Below, piece by piece: positions 1-8,098 of a stretch of 64,000 nt of DNA. A program made the position numbers and the translations under genes. Source of the DNA: JAKPAM01 sp047601745. GTDB lineage: Bacteria > Pseudomonadota > Gammaproteobacteria > Burkholderiales > Burkholderiaceae_E. The stretch spans positions 6,200,001 through 6,264,000 of the forward strand of contig JASGIS010000001.1 of NCBI GenBank assembly GCA_047601745.1, in the 5' to 3' direction. The notes under the pieces were generated by a model, which was not told where the DNA came from, ran no database searches, and saw only the letters and a list, made by a program, of their open reading frames with translations. Position 1 is the stretch's first letter; each line of letters opens with the position of its first letter.

Positions 1-1281
1 GAGCTGGTCCGGGGTAATGACGAAGCCCCAGTTCGACACGACCTGGGCGACGGCCTCGGGCGTCGTGCCGATGACGGCGGCCGGGCTGTTCATCGCGAAA
101 TACACGCCGGGCTCGATCACGCAGGCGCCGACCAGCGCCATGATCGCGACGAACGACTCCATCAGCATGCCGCCGTAGCCGATGTAGCGGGCCTGGGTCT
201 CGTTCTCGATCAGCTTGGGCGTCGTGCCCGACGAGATCAGCGCGTGGAAGCCCGACACCGCGCCGCAGGCGATCGTGATGAACAGGAACGGGAACAGGTT
301 GCCCGACCAGACCGGACCGGAACCGTCGATGAAGCGCGTCATCGCCGGCATCTTCAGCTCGGGCGCTACCACCGCGATGCCGATCGCCAGCGCGAGGATC
401 GTGCCGATCTTCAGGAACGTCGACAGGTAATCGCGCGGCGCCAGCAGCAGCCAGACCGGCAGCACCGACGCGACGAAGCCGTAGCCGATCAGGATCCACG
501 TCAGCGCGATGCCGTCGAAATCGAACAGCGGCCCCCAGGTCGGGCTCGCGGCCACGTCCTGCCCGAACACGATCGCGGCCATCAGCGCGACGAAGCCGAT
601 CACCGACACCTCGCCGATCCGTCCGGGACGGATGTAGCGCAGGTAGACCCCCATGAACAGCGCGATCGGAATCGTCACCGCCACCGTGAACGTGCCCCAC
701 GGCGAATGCGTGAGCGCCTTGACGACGATCAGCGCCAGCACCGCGAGGATGATGACCATGATCATGAACGCGCCGAATAGCGCGATGACGCCCGGCACCT
801 GGCCCAGTTCCGACTTGATCAGGTCGCCGAGCGAGCGTCCGTCGCGGCGCGTCGAGATGAACAACACGGTGAAATCCTGTACCGCGCCGGCGAACACGAC
901 GCCGGCCAGGATCCACAGCATGCCCGGCAGGTAGCCCATCTGCGCGGCCAGCACCGGGCCGACGAGCGGCCCCGCGCCGGCGATCGCGGCGAAATGGTGG
1001 CCGAACAGCACGTGCTTGTTGGTCGGTACGTAGTCCAGGCCGTCGTTGTGCTTCCAGGCCGGCGTCATCCGCGTCGCGTCGAGCGAGAACACCTTGTCGG
1101 CGATGAAGCGGCTGTAGTACCGGTAAGCGATCAGATAGACGCAGACCGACGCGATGACGATCCAGACCGCGTTGATCGTCTCGCCGCGGGCCAGCGCGAC
1201 GACGCCGAACGCGAACGCGCCCAGCACGGCGACGGCCAGCCACGCCAGGTGCTCGACCGGGCTCTTGCTTGTGCTCTGCAT
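1..1281 (-). CDS. cstA: Carbon starvation protein A family transporter (3' part outside window)
   Basis: Inner-membrane carrier of the CstA/BtsT family, whose characterised members take up pyruvate or peptides when carbon is short. The visible 427 residues are the N-terminal part; the family is usually near 700 residues, so about 260 are missing beyond the window. Membrane helices start near residue 12. The family signature HHFAAIAGAGPLVGP lies at residues 95-109, followed by LAAQMGYLPGMLWI. The ATG is preceded by a purine-rich run (GAGAGGGGGG) suitable as a ribosome-binding site. The gene diverges from a Cache-domain sensor kinase and its response regulator, which suggests that this pair controls it. 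Family assignment is firm; the substrate is inferred from the family. Confidence 0.93.
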   Translation of the reverse strand, partial: MQSTSKSPVEHLAWLAVAVLGAFAFGVVALARGETINAVWIVIASVCVYLIAYRYYSRFIADKVFSLDATRMTPAWKHNDGLDYVPTNKHVLFGHHFAAIAGAGPLVGPVLAAQMGYLPGMLWILAGVVFAGAVQDFTVLFISTRRDGRSLGDLIKSELGQVPGVIALFGAFMIMVIILAVLALIVVKALTHSPWGTFTVAVTIPIALFMGVYLRYIRPGRIGEVSVIGFVALMAAIVFGQDVAASPTWGPLFDFDGIALTWILIGYGFVASVLPVWLLLAPRDYLSTFLKIGTILALAIGIAVVAPELKMPAMTRFIDGSGPVWSGNLFPFLFITIACGAVSGFHALISSGTTPKLIENETQARYIGYGGMLMESFVAIMALVGACVIEPGVYFAMNSPAAVIGTTPEAVAQVVSNWGFVITPDQL

Positions 1282-1416
1282 GGAATCCCCCCCTCTCTCT
1301 GGTGCGGTTCCGACGGACCGGCCGTGCCGGTCGCGAAGGCCGATGGCGAAAGCAACGGGGGCGTAGTATTTCGGTTGACTCCGTGGCCGTACAAGCGCAC
1401 AACCACGCAGATCGTC

Positions 1417-1433
1417 TACGTAGAATCACGTAG
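1417..1433 (+). promoter_or_regulatory. Candidate promoter/operator for the kinase-regulator operon
   Basis: The gap between cstA and the kinase gene holds a TAGAAT -10-like hexamer (1421-1426) inside a pair of ACGTAG direct repeats 10 bp apart (1418-1423 and 1428-1433). The first repeat overlaps the palindrome TACGTA. One helical turn between copies is the spacing expected of a LuxR-type regulator site. This is seen in sequence; the function is inferred. Confidence 0.35.
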
Positions 1434-1462
1434 CATGCGCACGCACGGCCTGTTCCGGGGCG

Positions 1463-2833
1463 ATGACGATGAAACTTCGCGACAAGATCCTGCTGCTGGC
1501 GGCCGTTCCGCTGCTGGTCGCGCTGGCGAGCGTCGTGCTGGCGGTGCGGTACCAGGCGCTCGCGCTGGCGCAGCGCGAGAAGTCGCTGGTCGAATCGGCA
1601 TGGCTGGCCGCCCGGCAGACCGAGCTGGCCAACTACGTCGGGCTGGCCCGCAGCGCGATCGAGCCGCTGCTGCGCGACGACGCCAGCGATCCCGCGCAGG
1701 CGCGCCGGCGCGCGCTCGACCTGCTGTCCCGGATGGAGTTCGGCACCGACGGCTACTTCTTCGTCTACGACCTGCAGGGCCGCAACCTGATGCATCCGCG
1801 CCAGCCCGAGCTGATCGGCCAGGACCTGTCGGCGCTGCGCGACCGCGACGGCCGTCCGGTGATCCAGGCGCTGCTAGCCGCGGCCCGCGACGGGCACGGA
1901 CAGGGCCGCCCGGTCCGCTACCTGTGGGAGAAACCGTCGACGCACCAGATCGTCGAGAAGCTCGGCCACGTGATCGCGATCGATCGCTGGCAGTGGATGA
2001 TCGGCACCGGCCTGTACCAGGACGATATCGCGCAGGCGCTCGCGCGGATCGACCAGACCGCGCAGGCCAACATCGATGCGTTGTACCTGTCGGTCATCGT
2101 GATCGCCGCGCTGGCGCTGCTGGCCGTGACCGGCTGCGGGCTCGCGTTGAACATCAGCGACCACCGCCAGGCCGATGCCCAGTTGCGGCGAATGGCGCGC
2201 CGGCTCGTGCATTCGCAGGAAGACGAACGCGCGCGCCTGTCGCGCGAACTGCACGACGGCGTCGGGCAGAAGCTGATCTCGATCAAGCTGCTGCTCGAGG
2301 CGGCGATGCCGGCCAACGCGCTGGATCGGCTGGACGAGACGATCAAGGAGGTGCGGCAGTTGTCGCACGATCTGCGGCCGCCGCTGCTCGACGACCTGGG
2401 ACTGCCCAGCGCGCTCGCGCACCTGCTGCACGAGCAGCCGGCGCCGCCGGCGACGACGCTGACGGTACGAGGCGAGCCGGCGCCGCTGTCGCAGGCCGCG
2501 GATACCGCGCTGTTCCGGATCGCCCAGCAGGCATTGGCCAACGCCCTGCGGCACGCGTCGGCGACGAGGATCGACGTGACGCTCGCTTATGACGCGGACG
2601 GTGCGTCGCTGACCGTCGCCGACGATGGCCGCGGATTCGATCCGGCCGCCGTGCGGGACGACCCCGATGCCGGAATCGGCCTGCGCAACATGCACGAACG
2701 GGTCGAGGCGCTGGCCGGCACGCTGACGATCCGCTCCGGCGAACGCGGCACCCGCGTGATCGCCCGGGTACCGCGCCGCGCCGATGCCGAAACCGATGCG
2801 CGCGCCGCCAGCACGAAAGGAAACGATCGATGA
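1463..2833 (+). CDS. Cache-domain sensor histidine kinase (NarX/UhpB type)
   Basis: Membrane sensor kinase of 456 residues. A first membrane helix at about 9-28 is followed by a periplasmic single Cache-type domain (GTDGYFFVYDLQGRNLMHP near 94-112, ending with WMIGTGLYQDD) and a second helix at 207-229. The cytoplasmic part has a HisKA_3 dimerisation box, RELHDGVGQK, with His264 as phosphate acceptor, then a HATPase domain with N box (NALRHAS), G1 (DDGRGFD, 388-394) and G2 (GIGLRNMHER, 404-413). Single Cache domains of this kind commonly bind small carboxylates. The stop overlaps the next start by ATGA, so kinase and regulator are translationally coupled. A second ATG two codons downstream is an equally possible start. 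The ligand is unknown; pyruvate or another small organic acid is a guess from the divergent cstA gene. Confidence 0.9.
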   Translation: MTMKLRDKILLLAAVPLLVALASVVLAVRYQALALAQREKSLVESAWLAARQTELANYVGLARSAIEPLLRDDASDPAQARRRALDLLSRMEFGTDGYFFVYDLQGRNLMHPRQPELIGQDLSALRDRDGRPVIQALLAAARDGHGQGRPVRYLWEKPSTHQIVEKLGHVIAIDRWQWMIGTGLYQDDIAQALARIDQTAQANIDALYLSVIVIAALALLAVTGCGLALNISDHRQADAQLRRMARRLVHSQEDERARLSRELHDGVGQKLISIKLLLEAAMPANALDRLDETIKEVRQLSHDLRPPLLDDLGLPSALAHLLHEQPAPPATTLTVRGEPAPLSQAADTALFRIAQQALANALRHASATRIDVTLAYDADGASLTVADDGRGFDPAAVRDDPDAGIGLRNMHERVEALAGTLTIRSGERGTRVIARVPRRADAETDARAASTKGNDR

Positions 2834-3507
2834 CGACCGAGCATCCGCCCACGCCCGGCGAGCCGGCACCACCGCTGCGCCTGATGCTGGTCGACGATCA
2901 CCCGCTGGTCCGCGACGGCCTGAAGCTGCATCTGGACGGCGTTCCGCACCTGCGCGTCACCGGCGAGGCGGCCGACGCCGACGCCGCGCTCGCGCTGCTC
3001 GAACGGCTCGACGCGCAGGCCGACGGTGCGGCGCTGCCGCATCTGATCCTGATGGACCTGAGCCTGCGCGGCGTCAACGGCCTGACGCTTACCGCGCAGA
3101 TCTGTGAACGCTGGCCGCAGATCGCCGTCATCGTACTGTCGATGCACGACAATCCGGCGTACGTGACGCAGGCCGTTCGCGCGGGCGCGCGCGGCTACCT
3201 GCTCAAGGACGAGCCGGCCCGGCAGATCCTGGCGGCGATCGACACGGTGCTCGAAGGCAGCCTGTACTTCAGCCCCGCGATCGCCGCGCGGCTGACGCAG
3301 GCGAACCTTCCCGGTCTGGTCCTGACCGCGCGCGAACGCGATATCCTGCGCCGCATCGGCGAGGGCCTGGCCAACAAGCAGATCGCCCAGATGCTCGGCC
3401 TGTCGGTAAGGACCGTGGAAACGCATCGGCTCAACATCAAGAGGAAGCTCGGCATAGACGGTCAGGCCGAACTGATCCGCTACGCATTGGAACACCGCCA
3501 CGATTGA
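2830..3507 (+). CDS. NarL/FixJ-family response regulator
   Basis: Cytoplasmic DNA-binding partner of the Cache kinase, 225 residues. The receiver domain spans about 17-135, with the acidic pair Asp22/Asp23, phosphoacceptor Asp76 in LILMDLSLRG, and Lys126 in GYLLKDEPA. A LuxR-type helix-turn-helix occupies about 163-222 (LTARERDILRRIGEGLANKQIA, then SVRTVETHRLNIKRKLG). It starts inside the stop of the kinase gene. A proline-rich tail of about 15 residues precedes the receiver fold. By position it should control the divergent cstA gene, perhaps through the ACGTAG repeats between them. Two-component control of CstA-like pyruvate carriers is known in enterobacteria, but with LytTR-type regulators, so this would be a different solution. 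Confidence 0.92.
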   Translation: MTTEHPPTPGEPAPPLRLMLVDDHPLVRDGLKLHLDGVPHLRVTGEAADADAALALLERLDAQADGAALPHLILMDLSLRGVNGLTLTAQICERWPQIAVIVLSMHDNPAYVTQAVRAGARGYLLKDEPARQILAAIDTVLEGSLYFSPAIAARLTQANLPGLVLTARERDILRRIGEGLANKQIAQMLGLSVRTVETHRLNIKRKLGIDGQAELIRYALEHRHD

Positions 3508-3624
3508 AGATCGCTGCGACCGATCGCCGTCGGGCATCGTGCACCGACAAGATAATCGCAGCATCGATCGGGTATCGTGGCGACGATCACCGCAAGCGTC
3601 CCATCAGCAGGAGTCGACGCACGC

Positions 3625-4347
3625 ATGACGAAGAACCTGGTCCAATCACTCGAAAACGATCTGACGCCGGAGCTGTGCGCGACGATCGCCGCCCGGCTCG
3701 ACGAGGAACCCGTCGCCGTACGCAAGGCGCTGCATACGGTGCTGCCGCTGCTGGTCGGCAATCTCGCGCGGCACGTGACCGAAATGGCGCGGATCGACCA
3801 CTTGTACGCGTTGATCTGGTCGAGCAACATCGACGATTCGGATGTCGAGATCCTGATCGACAAGCTGTGCTCGGGCGACGGTTACTCGTGGGTCGTCGAA
3901 GGCCAGCGCCGCGCGCTGTCCCTGCTGGGCGCGCGCGTGCCGACGATCGCTTCGGCCGAATCGACGATCGCCCACCTGCGTCCGCAGAGCGCACGCGAAC
4001 TGGTCGGGCTGGCGATGATGCTGGTGCTCAGCGAGCTGAAACGCGAACTGGTCGCGCGCCAGCTCGACGAGGACGGACTGACGTATCTGCTGATGAGCCA
4101 GAAGCCGGTGCTGCACGGGCAGATCGATCCGACGCTGGCGACCGCGCTCGGCTATCGCGATCCGGACGCGCTGCTCGCGGGCATCGCGTCGGTACCCGAA
4201 GCCGACACGCTGCGCCCGTCGTGGTTCTCGTCGCTGATCGCGTCGATCCGCGGCAGTTACGAATCCGGCAAGGACGCGGATGACCCGAAGGAGCCGCAAG
4301 CGCCGCGACGCGTCGACGACCGCGGCCGCCCCGCCCCCTGGCACTGA
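3625..4347 (+). CDS. DUF937 domain protein
   Basis: Predicted cytoplasmic protein of 240 residues with no assigned function. Its first 60 residues resemble DUF937 (segments LVQSLENDLTPELCATIAA and RKALHTVLPLLVGNLARH). The rest is helix-rich, with LARELVGLAMMLVL-like hydrophobic stretches but no convincing membrane segment. The C-terminal 20 residues are charged and proline-rich. The start was placed at the ATG preceded by AGGAG (3609-3613); an upstream in-frame ATG lacks such a site. It lies 117 bp after the regulator gene and converges on the helicase gene 33 bp away. Proteins with this domain are of unknown function, so none is offered. Confidence 0.75.
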   Translation: MTKNLVQSLENDLTPELCATIAARLDEEPVAVRKALHTVLPLLVGNLARHVTEMARIDHLYALIWSSNIDDSDVEILIDKLCSGDGYSWVVEGQRRALSLLGARVPTIASAESTIAHLRPQSARELVGLAMMLVLSELKRELVARQLDEDGLTYLLMSQKPVLHGQIDPTLATALGYRDPDALLAGIASVPEADTLRPSWFSSLIASIRGSYESGKDADDPKEPQAPRRVDDRGRPAPWH

Positions 4348-4380
4348 GACGGCCCGGGTGGCCGGCCGCCGGACCGCGCA

Positions 4381-6780
4381 TCAACCGACTGCTTCGAGCT
4401 TGGCCACCGACAGCGCCAGCCATTTGGTGCCCTGTCGCCCGAAGTTGACCTGCGCGCGCGCATCGGTCCCGCTGCCTTCGATGTCGACGATCACGCCTTC
4501 GCCGAAACGGCCGTGCGCGACGGTCTGGCCGACGCGGAACGGCAGTCCGCGGTCGAACTTGCCTGCCGCCTGGCGGCTGCCGGCGTCGGCGCGGCCCAGG
4601 TCGGTATCCCGGTCGGCATAGCGGCCGCCGCCGTCGGCGCGCGGCGCCCCTCGGGTCCACGACGAGCCGCCCGGACGCGACGCCATCCCGCCCCCGCTCC
4701 AGCCGCCGCTCGGCGCCGGCCGCTGCGGCGTCAGCCATTTGACCGCGGTCTCGGGCAATTCGTCGACGAAGCGCGACGGCAGGTTGTAGCGCGTCTGCCC
4801 GTGCAGCATCCTCGTCTGCGAGAACGACACGAACAATCGATCGCGGGCGCGCGTGACGGCCACGTACATCAGCCGCCGCTCTTCTTCGAGCCCGGCCGGC
4901 TCGGCGGCCGAGTTCTCGTGCGGGAACAGGCCCTCCTCGAGCCCGGTCAGGAACACGACGTCGAACTCGAGGCCCTTGGCCGCATGCACGGTCATCATCT
5001 GCACGGCATCGCTGCCCTCGCCGGCCTGGTTCTCGCCGGCCTCGAGCGACGCGTGCGACAGGAAGGCCGCCAGCGGCGTCAGCGCGACCGCGCCGATCGC
5101 GTCGACGACGACGTCGGCCTGATCGCCGCCGGCCGGCAGCGCGGGCCCGGCCACCGGCGCCGCGGCGGCCGTCACGCCGTCATTGGCCGGCACGTCCAGG
5201 CCGATGCCTTCCTCGCCGAGGAAGGAGCGGGCGGCGTTGACCAGTTCGCGCAGGTTCTCGATCCGGTCCTGGCCGTCGCGCTCGTTCTGGTAGAAGCCGA
5301 TCAGTTGGCTGTGCTCGATCACGTGGTCGACGAGCTGCGGCAGCGGCAGGCCGCGCGTATCGGCGCGCATCGCCTCGATCAGCCGCCCGAACGCCGCCAG
5401 CCGGGCGCCGGCCGCGCCGCCGACCTGCGCGACCGCGTCGAACAGGCTGGTGCCGCGCTGCCGGGCGAGGTCCTGCAACTGCTCGAGCGTACGCGCGCCG
5501 ATGCCGCGGGCCGGGAAATTGACGACCCGCAGGAACGCGCCGTCGTCGGCCGGATTCTCGAGCAGGCGCAGGTAGGCCAGCGCGTGTTTGACCTCGGCGC
5601 GCTCGAAGAAGCGCAGGCCGCCGTAGACGCGGTACGGCAGGCCCGCCGAGAACAGCGCGTGCTCGATGATCCGCGACTGCGCGTTCGAACGGTACAGCAC
5701 GGCGACGTCGCGCCGTGCCGCGCCCTCGGCGACCAGCGAGCGGATCTGCTCGACGATCCACTGCGCTTCCTGCCCGTCGGTCATCGCTTCGAACACGCGG
5801 ACCGGCTCGCCCTCGCCGGCCTCGGTCCAGAGGTTCTTGCCGAGCCGGTTGCGGTTGTGCTCGATCAGCGCGTTCGCGCAATCGAGGATGTGGCCGTGCG
5901 AGCGGTAGTTCTGCTCGAGCTTGATCAGGTGGCGGACCTGGAACTCGCGCTCGAAGGCGGCCATGTTGCCGACGTTGGCGCCGCGAAACGCGTAGATGCT
6001 CTGGTCGTCGTCGCCGACCGCGAACACCGACGCGCCCTCGCCGTCGGCCAGCGAGCTCGCGCGATCCGGACCCTGCCCGGCCAGCAGCTTCAGCCACCGG
6101 TACTGCAGCACGTTGGTGTCCTGGAACTCGTCGATCAGGATGTGGCGGAACCGGCGCTGGTAGTGCTCGCGCAGCAACGCGTTGGCGACGAGCAGCTCGT
6201 AGCTGCGCAGCAGCAGTTCGGCGAAATCGACGACGCCCTCGCGCTGGCATTGCTCGTCGTACGCCGCATACAGCTCGACGCAGCGGCGCGTGAAGTCGTC
6301 GTGCGCTTCGACCTGCGCGGCGCGCTGGCCCGACTCCTTCGCGTGGTTGATGAAGAACATCAGGTTGCGCGGAACGAACTTCTGGTCATCGACGTTCAGC
6401 GTCTTCAGCAGCCGCTTGATCGCCGCGAGCTGGTCCTGCGAATCGAGGATCTGGAACGTGGCCGGCAGCCCCGCATCGCGGTGATGGGCGCGCAGCAGCC
6501 GGTTGCACAGGCCGTGGAACGTGCCGATCCACATGCCCCGCGTGTTGATCGGCAGCAGCGCGCTCAGGCGCGTCAGCATCTCGCGCGCGGCCTTGTTCGT
6601 GAACGTGACGGCCAGGATCGAGGCCGGGCTGGCCTGCCGCGTCGAGATCAGCCAGGCGATGCGGGTCGTCAGCACGCGCGTCTTGCCGCTGCCCGCTCCG
6701 GCCAGGATCAGCGCGTGCTGCGGCGGAAGCGTGACGGCGGCGAGTTGCTGAGGATTCAGATGGGCGAGCAGATCGGCCAT
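4381..6780 (-). CDS. uvrD: UvrD/PcrA-type DNA helicase (superfamily 1A)
   Basis: ATP-driven 3'-5' DNA helicase acting in nucleotide excision repair, mismatch repair and removal of proteins from DNA. All SF1A motifs are visible in 799 residues: Walker A AGAGSGKT (27-34), Walker B IDEFQDTN (216-223), motif III GDDDQSIYAFRGA, motif IV EQNYRSH, motif V VHAAKGLEF, and motif VI YVAVTRARDRL. An acidic, variable stretch sits near 520-560, and a Gly/Arg-rich linker leads to the C-terminal Tudor-like domain (VGQTVAHGRFGEGVIVDI). That is somewhat longer than E. coli UvrD (720). A TAAAAT hexamer about 25 bp upstream may be its -10 box. Rep and PcrA are close relatives; the C-terminal FGEG domain favours UvrD/PcrA. 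Confidence 0.95.
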   Translation of the reverse strand: MADLLAHLNPQQLAAVTLPPQHALILAGAGSGKTRVLTTRIAWLISTRQASPASILAVTFTNKAAREMLTRLSALLPINTRGMWIGTFHGLCNRLLRAHHRDAGLPATFQILDSQDQLAAIKRLLKTLNVDDQKFVPRNLMFFINHAKESGQRAAQVEAHDDFTRRCVELYAAYDEQCQREGVVDFAELLLRSYELLVANALLREHYQRRFRHILIDEFQDTNVLQYRWLKLLAGQGPDRASSLADGEGASVFAVGDDDQSIYAFRGANVGNMAAFEREFQVRHLIKLEQNYRSHGHILDCANALIEHNRNRLGKNLWTEAGEGEPVRVFEAMTDGQEAQWIVEQIRSLVAEGAARRDVAVLYRSNAQSRIIEHALFSAGLPYRVYGGLRFFERAEVKHALAYLRLLENPADDGAFLRVVNFPARGIGARTLEQLQDLARQRGTSLFDAVAQVGGAAGARLAAFGRLIEAMRADTRGLPLPQLVDHVIEHSQLIGFYQNERDGQDRIENLRELVNAARSFLGEEGIGLDVPANDGVTAAAAPVAGPALPAGGDQADVVVDAIGAVALTPLAAFLSHASLEAGENQAGEGSDAVQMMTVHAAKGLEFDVVFLTGLEEGLFPHENSAAEPAGLEEERRLMYVAVTRARDRLFVSFSQTRMLHGQTRYNLPSRFVDELPETAVKWLTPQRPAPSGGWSGGGMASRPGGSSWTRGAPRADGGGRYADRDTDLGRADAGSRQAAGKFDRGLPFRVGQTVAHGRFGEGVIVDIEGSGTDARAQVNFGRQGTKWLALSVAKLEAVG

Positions 6781-6796
6781 GGGCTGGTATGATGTG

Positions 6797-6820
6797 GATA
6801 CTGGGATTTTACACAGTATC
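6797..6820. promoter_or_regulatory. Inverted repeat GATACTG-N10-CAGTATC upstream of uvrD
   Basis: A perfect 7-bp inverted repeat with a 10-bp AT-richer centre (GGATTTTACA) lies 16 bp upstream of the uvrD start and overlaps its probable -10 region (TAAAAT on the minus strand). The position would suit repressor control. It does not match the LexA consensus CTG-N10-CAG in full register, although it contains CTG and CAG half-sites separated by 10 bp, so a weak or divergent LexA box is possible. Confidence 0.4.
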
Positions 6821-6915
6821 TCCGGGTGGCCGGCGAAAGGCCCCGGAGTCGGCTCGGGAGCGGCCGCTGGGTGTCCGATGGTATCGTACCCGGCACGCCG
6901 CGCAGGTCATCCGCC

Positions 6916-7695
6916 ATGAATCGTCACGCATCATCCCCCGCTTCCGCCCCGGGCTCCCCCCCGGTTTCCGCCGTTGGTTCCCCGTCCGGCGCCGATATCA
7001 ACGACGCCGACGCGCGCGACGGCCGATCGATGTCCGAGGTCATCCGCGAGCGGATCACCGCGTCGGGCCAGCGCTTCCACGCGAACGACAACATCGCGGC
7101 GTTCATCGAGAACGACGACGAACGCGCGGCGCTGCAGCGCGAGGTCGAGGACGCCGTACAGACACTGCTGCGCGCGCTGGTCATCGATACCGAGAGCGAC
7201 CACAACACCGACGGCACCGCGCGCCGGGTCGCCAAGATGTACATGCGCGAGGTGTTCGCCGGCCGCTACGAGCCGATGCCGCCGATCACCAGCTTCCCGA
7301 ACGTCGAAGGCATCAACGAATTGATCGTCATCGGCCCGATCACGGTCCGCTCGGCGTGCTCGCACCACCTGTGCCCGATCATGGGCAGGGTCTGGATCGG
7401 CGTGATGCCGCGCCCGGATTCGCGGCTGATCGGCCTGTCGAAGTACGCGCGCCTGACCGACTGGATCATGAGCCGCCCGCAGATCCAGGAGGAAGCCGTC
7501 AAGACCCTGGCCGACACGCTCGAGTCGCAGCTCAATCCCGCCGGCATCGCCGTCGTCATGCGGGCCGACCACTATTGCATGCACTGGCGCGGCGTCAAGG
7601 ACCAGGCGTCGATGGTGTCGTCGGTGATGCGCGGCGTGTTCCTGCGCTCGGACGCGCTGCGCAAGGAGTTCCTGTCGCTGGCGGCGCCGCGCTGA
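6916..7695 (+). CDS. folE: GTP cyclohydrolase I
   Basis: Converts GTP to 7,8-dihydroneopterin triphosphate, the first step of folate (tetrahydrobiopterin-type) synthesis; the family enzyme is a cytosolic decamer. The zinc ligands are present: Cys148 and His151 in SACSHHLCPIMG, and Cys221 in DHYCMHWRGVKD. The conserved LSKYARL and RPQIQEE segments are also intact. The protein has 259 residues from the chosen ATG, with about 38 N-terminal residues rich in Pro, Ala, Ser and Gly before the catalytic core (SMSEVIRERI). An ATG at that core (7030) would give a 221-residue protein close to the E. coli length and is a fair alternative. It stands alone, divergent from uvrD. Confidence 0.94.
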   Translation: MNRHASSPASAPGSPPVSAVGSPSGADINDADARDGRSMSEVIRERITASGQRFHANDNIAAFIENDDERAALQREVEDAVQTLLRALVIDTESDHNTDGTARRVAKMYMREVFAGRYEPMPPITSFPNVEGINELIVIGPITVRSACSHHLCPIMGRVWIGVMPRPDSRLIGLSKYARLTDWIMSRPQIQEEAVKTLADTLESQLNPAGIAVVMRADHYCMHWRGVKDQASMVSSVMRGVFLRSDALRKEFLSLAAPR

Positions 7696-7831
7696 GCGGG
7701 CGAAGGGGCGCACGCCACTTCGGTGTCAGGGCTACGTCTCGTGGTCTTCGACGTCGCCTCGCTGCTCTGCGCTGTCGAAGGAAACTCGTCAGCGCGCGCA
7801 CCGAGGGGACGGGTTTCTTTCGGATGAATCC

Positions 7832-8098
7832 ATGACGGTTGAGCGCGCGAAGACGGGGGCCGTGCAGCCGCCCACCAAGAAAGTCTCCGCAGCGCGGAGA
7901 CAATTCGGCAGCGTCGTTCCCGTGGGCGCCAAGAACCACGACGAGGTTGACGTCACGCAGTTCGTCCGCGATATCAGCGAGATGATCGACGCCGCGCGCA
8001 AGCACGTGGCCGTCAACGCGAACATCACGATCGTGACGCTCCACCGGCACCAAGTGCTCGACGAGTGCCGCGCTTCCGAGGCATGGAGGTGCGCATGA
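7832..8098 (+). pseudogene. Remnant of a DUF1016 (YhcG-like) nuclease N-terminal domain
   Basis: An 88-codon reading frame whose middle (VRDISEMIDAARKHVAVNAN) looks like the start of DUF1016_N, where an IxxLIxxAR...AVN pattern is followed by LLYW-IG. Here the frame runs off after VNANITIVTL into unrelated residues and stops, so the DUF1016 core and its PD-(D/E)XK domain are absent. It ends 4 bp into the next gene. Full-length relatives are commonly found near restriction or other defence genes. The similarity is weak and judged by eye. The 136 bp between folE and this frame show nothing recognisable. Confidence 0.4.

Noticed and set aside
4513..6792. Long open frame opposite uvrD (759 codons)
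   Set aside because: Arg/Asp/Gly/Val-rich shadow typical of high-GC antisense; uvrD on the other strand has every helicase motif.
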